This document shows positions 21,831-22,663 of a stretch of DNA of 22,663 bases, piece by piece. Position numbers and translations under genes: made by a program. How positions within the stretch are numbered: the first letter of the stretch is position 1; the number at the start of each line of letters is the position of its first letter. A model generated the notes under the pieces. That model worked only from the letters and a program-made list of their open reading frames with translations, was not told the DNA's origin and did not search any database. The stretch spans positions 1 to 22,663 of the forward strand of contig JAEYPY010000052.1 in NCBI GenBank assembly GCA_023410295.1, written 5' to 3'. The stretch is from Pseudomonadota bacterium (GTDB taxonomy: Bacteria; Pseudomonadota; Alphaproteobacteria; Caulobacterales; Aquidulcibacteraceae).

Positions 21831-22663
21831 TCACATCCCGCGCAGTAACGATGCGACTTCCGCAGGCCGGGCAGGCGGCTTGAGCTGATCGAAAGTACAC
21901 TGCGCCGGCGCCTTGTCGGGTCGCCAGCGCATAAGCTTGGCGCCATGCCGGAAGCGATCATCCCCGACATGATCGTAGCGCACTTCGACCACCAGCTTCG
22001 GCTTCAGCGGCTCCCACTCGCCCGTCCGCTCCGTGCTCCAGCGGCTCGGGCCACCCGGCGCACGGCCGGTGAATCCAGCCCCGCCACGCAGTTTCTCCAG
22101 CCGCTTCGTCAGCGCCTCGCGCTCCGCATTGGTGATGGTCGAGGTGTAACCAACGTGATGTAGGAGCCCGTTATCGTCATAAAGACCGAGCAACAGCGAG
22201 CCGACCTCATCGCTGTTGCTGGCATAGCGAAAGCCGCCGACGACGCAGTCGGCCGTGCGCAAGCGCTTCACCTTCAGCATCGCGCGCTCGCCTTCGATGT
22301 AGGCGCCATCGAGCCGCTTGGCGATCACGCCATCGAGCGCGCGGCCCGTCTGCTTCAGCCATTTCCGCGCATCCTTTACCTCGCGCGTAAAGGGCGAAAG
22401 GCAAATCCCCGGTGCGCCATCGCCGACCAGCTTCTCCAACGCCGCGCGCCGTTCCGTCAGCGGCGCTTTGCGCAAGCTCTTCTTGCCCACCGCCAGGCAA
22501 TCGAACAGCAGCAGCTGCGCGGGCTGGGCCGCGACGAGCTTCGCCACCCGGCTCGCCGCCGGGTGCAACCTGAGCTGCAGCGCCTCGAACGAAAGCGCGC
22601 CTTCATCGACGATGATGAGCTCGCCATCGACGACGAACTCTTTCGCCTTCATCGCCCGCACTT
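21831..22663 (-). CDS. ATP-dependent DNA ligase, LigC/LigD-like, 5' end outside window
   Basis: This is the C-terminal 277 or so residues of a covalent nucleotidyltransferase DNA ligase. Visible are motif III-like FVVDGELIIVDEGALSF, motif IV DGVIAKRLDGAYIEG and motif V MLKVKRLRTADCVVGGF. An OB-fold domain follows (GSLLLGLYDDNGLLHHVGYT ... KLVVEVRYDHVGDDRFRHG). Motif I with the lysine that takes AMP lies beyond the right edge. The reading frame is open to the edge; a GTG at 22661 is not the true start because motif I must precede it. The protein ends soon after the OB fold, with no polymerase or phosphoesterase domain behind it, which fits LigC (end joining or base-excision repair). An N-terminal fusion cannot be excluded from this window. 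It lies 53 bases upstream of the pentapeptide gene. Confidence 0.92.
   Translation of the reverse strand, partial: VRAMKAKEFVVDGELIIVDEGALSFEALQLRLHPAASRVAKLVAAQPAQLLLFDCLAVGKKSLRKAPLTERRAALEKLVGDGAPGICLSPFTREVKDARKWLKQTGRALDGVIAKRLDGAYIEGERAMLKVKRLRTADCVVGGFRYASNSDEVGSLLLGLYDDNGLLHHVGYTSTITNAEREALTKRLEKLRGGAGFTGRAPGGPSRWSTERTGEWEPLKPKLVVEVRYDHVGDDRFRHGAKLMRWRPDKAPAQCTFDQLKPPARPAEVASLLRGM

Noticed and set aside
1..22663. CRISPR arrays, insertion sequences, tRNA or rRNA genes, riboswitches, prophage or toxin-antitoxin genes
   Set aside because: No direct-repeat arrays, transposase-like frames, cloverleaf sequences or long structured leaders were seen; all gaps are under about 100 bases.

Overview
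The window is a dense, GC-rich chromosomal segment with almost every base coding and all gaps under about 100 bases. It looks like core chromosome of an alphaproteobacterium, probably Caulobacterales or Hyphomonadaceae-like. The reasons are an HdaA-type DnaA homologue, a Ppx/GppA-like gene overlapping rlmE, a DUF3297 gene, an alphaproteobacterial AspRS signature, GANTC motifs in several gaps and one EcfG-like stress promoter candidate. The taxonomic call is inference from gene content. I see no rRNA, tRNA, CRISPR array, insertion sequence, phage gene or toxin-antitoxin pair.

Layout. (1) Bases 1-6165, plus strand: the 3' part of a Ppx/GppA-like gene, rlmE, a secreted protein of unknown function that interrupts the run, guaB, a VOC-fold protein and an RsmB-family rRNA m5C methyltransferase. 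(2) 6162-9331: a small hydrophilic unknown gene (minus), an FAD-dependent monooxygenase (plus), then purN and purM (minus; consecutive open reading frames with no gap). (3) 9421-17233, plus strand: DUF2066 protein, hdaA, ppk, ppx, DUF3297 and a class III cyclase-TolB-TPR protein. Gaps run from -4 to 21 bases, so this is probably one long operon starting at a divergent promoter shared with purM. (4) 17308-17472: a 54-residue single-span membrane protein behind a possible EcfG promoter. (5) 17469-19291, minus strand: a SRAP (YedK/HMCES) gene followed by rnd. (6) 19390-21192: aspS, closed by a strong bidirectional terminator. (7) 21250-22663, minus strand: a secreted pentapeptide-repeat protein and the 3' part of a LigC-like ATP-dependent DNA ligase that runs off the window.

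Functional themes are purine synthesis (guaB, purM, purN), rRNA modification (rlmE, rsmB-like), polyphosphate turnover (ppk, ppx and a second Ppx/GppA paralogue), control of replication initiation (hdaA) and DNA repair (SRAP, LigC). The most attractive leads are the EcfG-like promoter with its small membrane protein, the GANTC site inside the candidate promoter of the hdaA-ppk-ppx operon, the two-cysteine secreted protein between rlmE and guaB, and a cyclase domain lacking the usual purine-selecting lysine. I did not find a convincing wholly new multi-gene system; most of the window is ordinary core genome.
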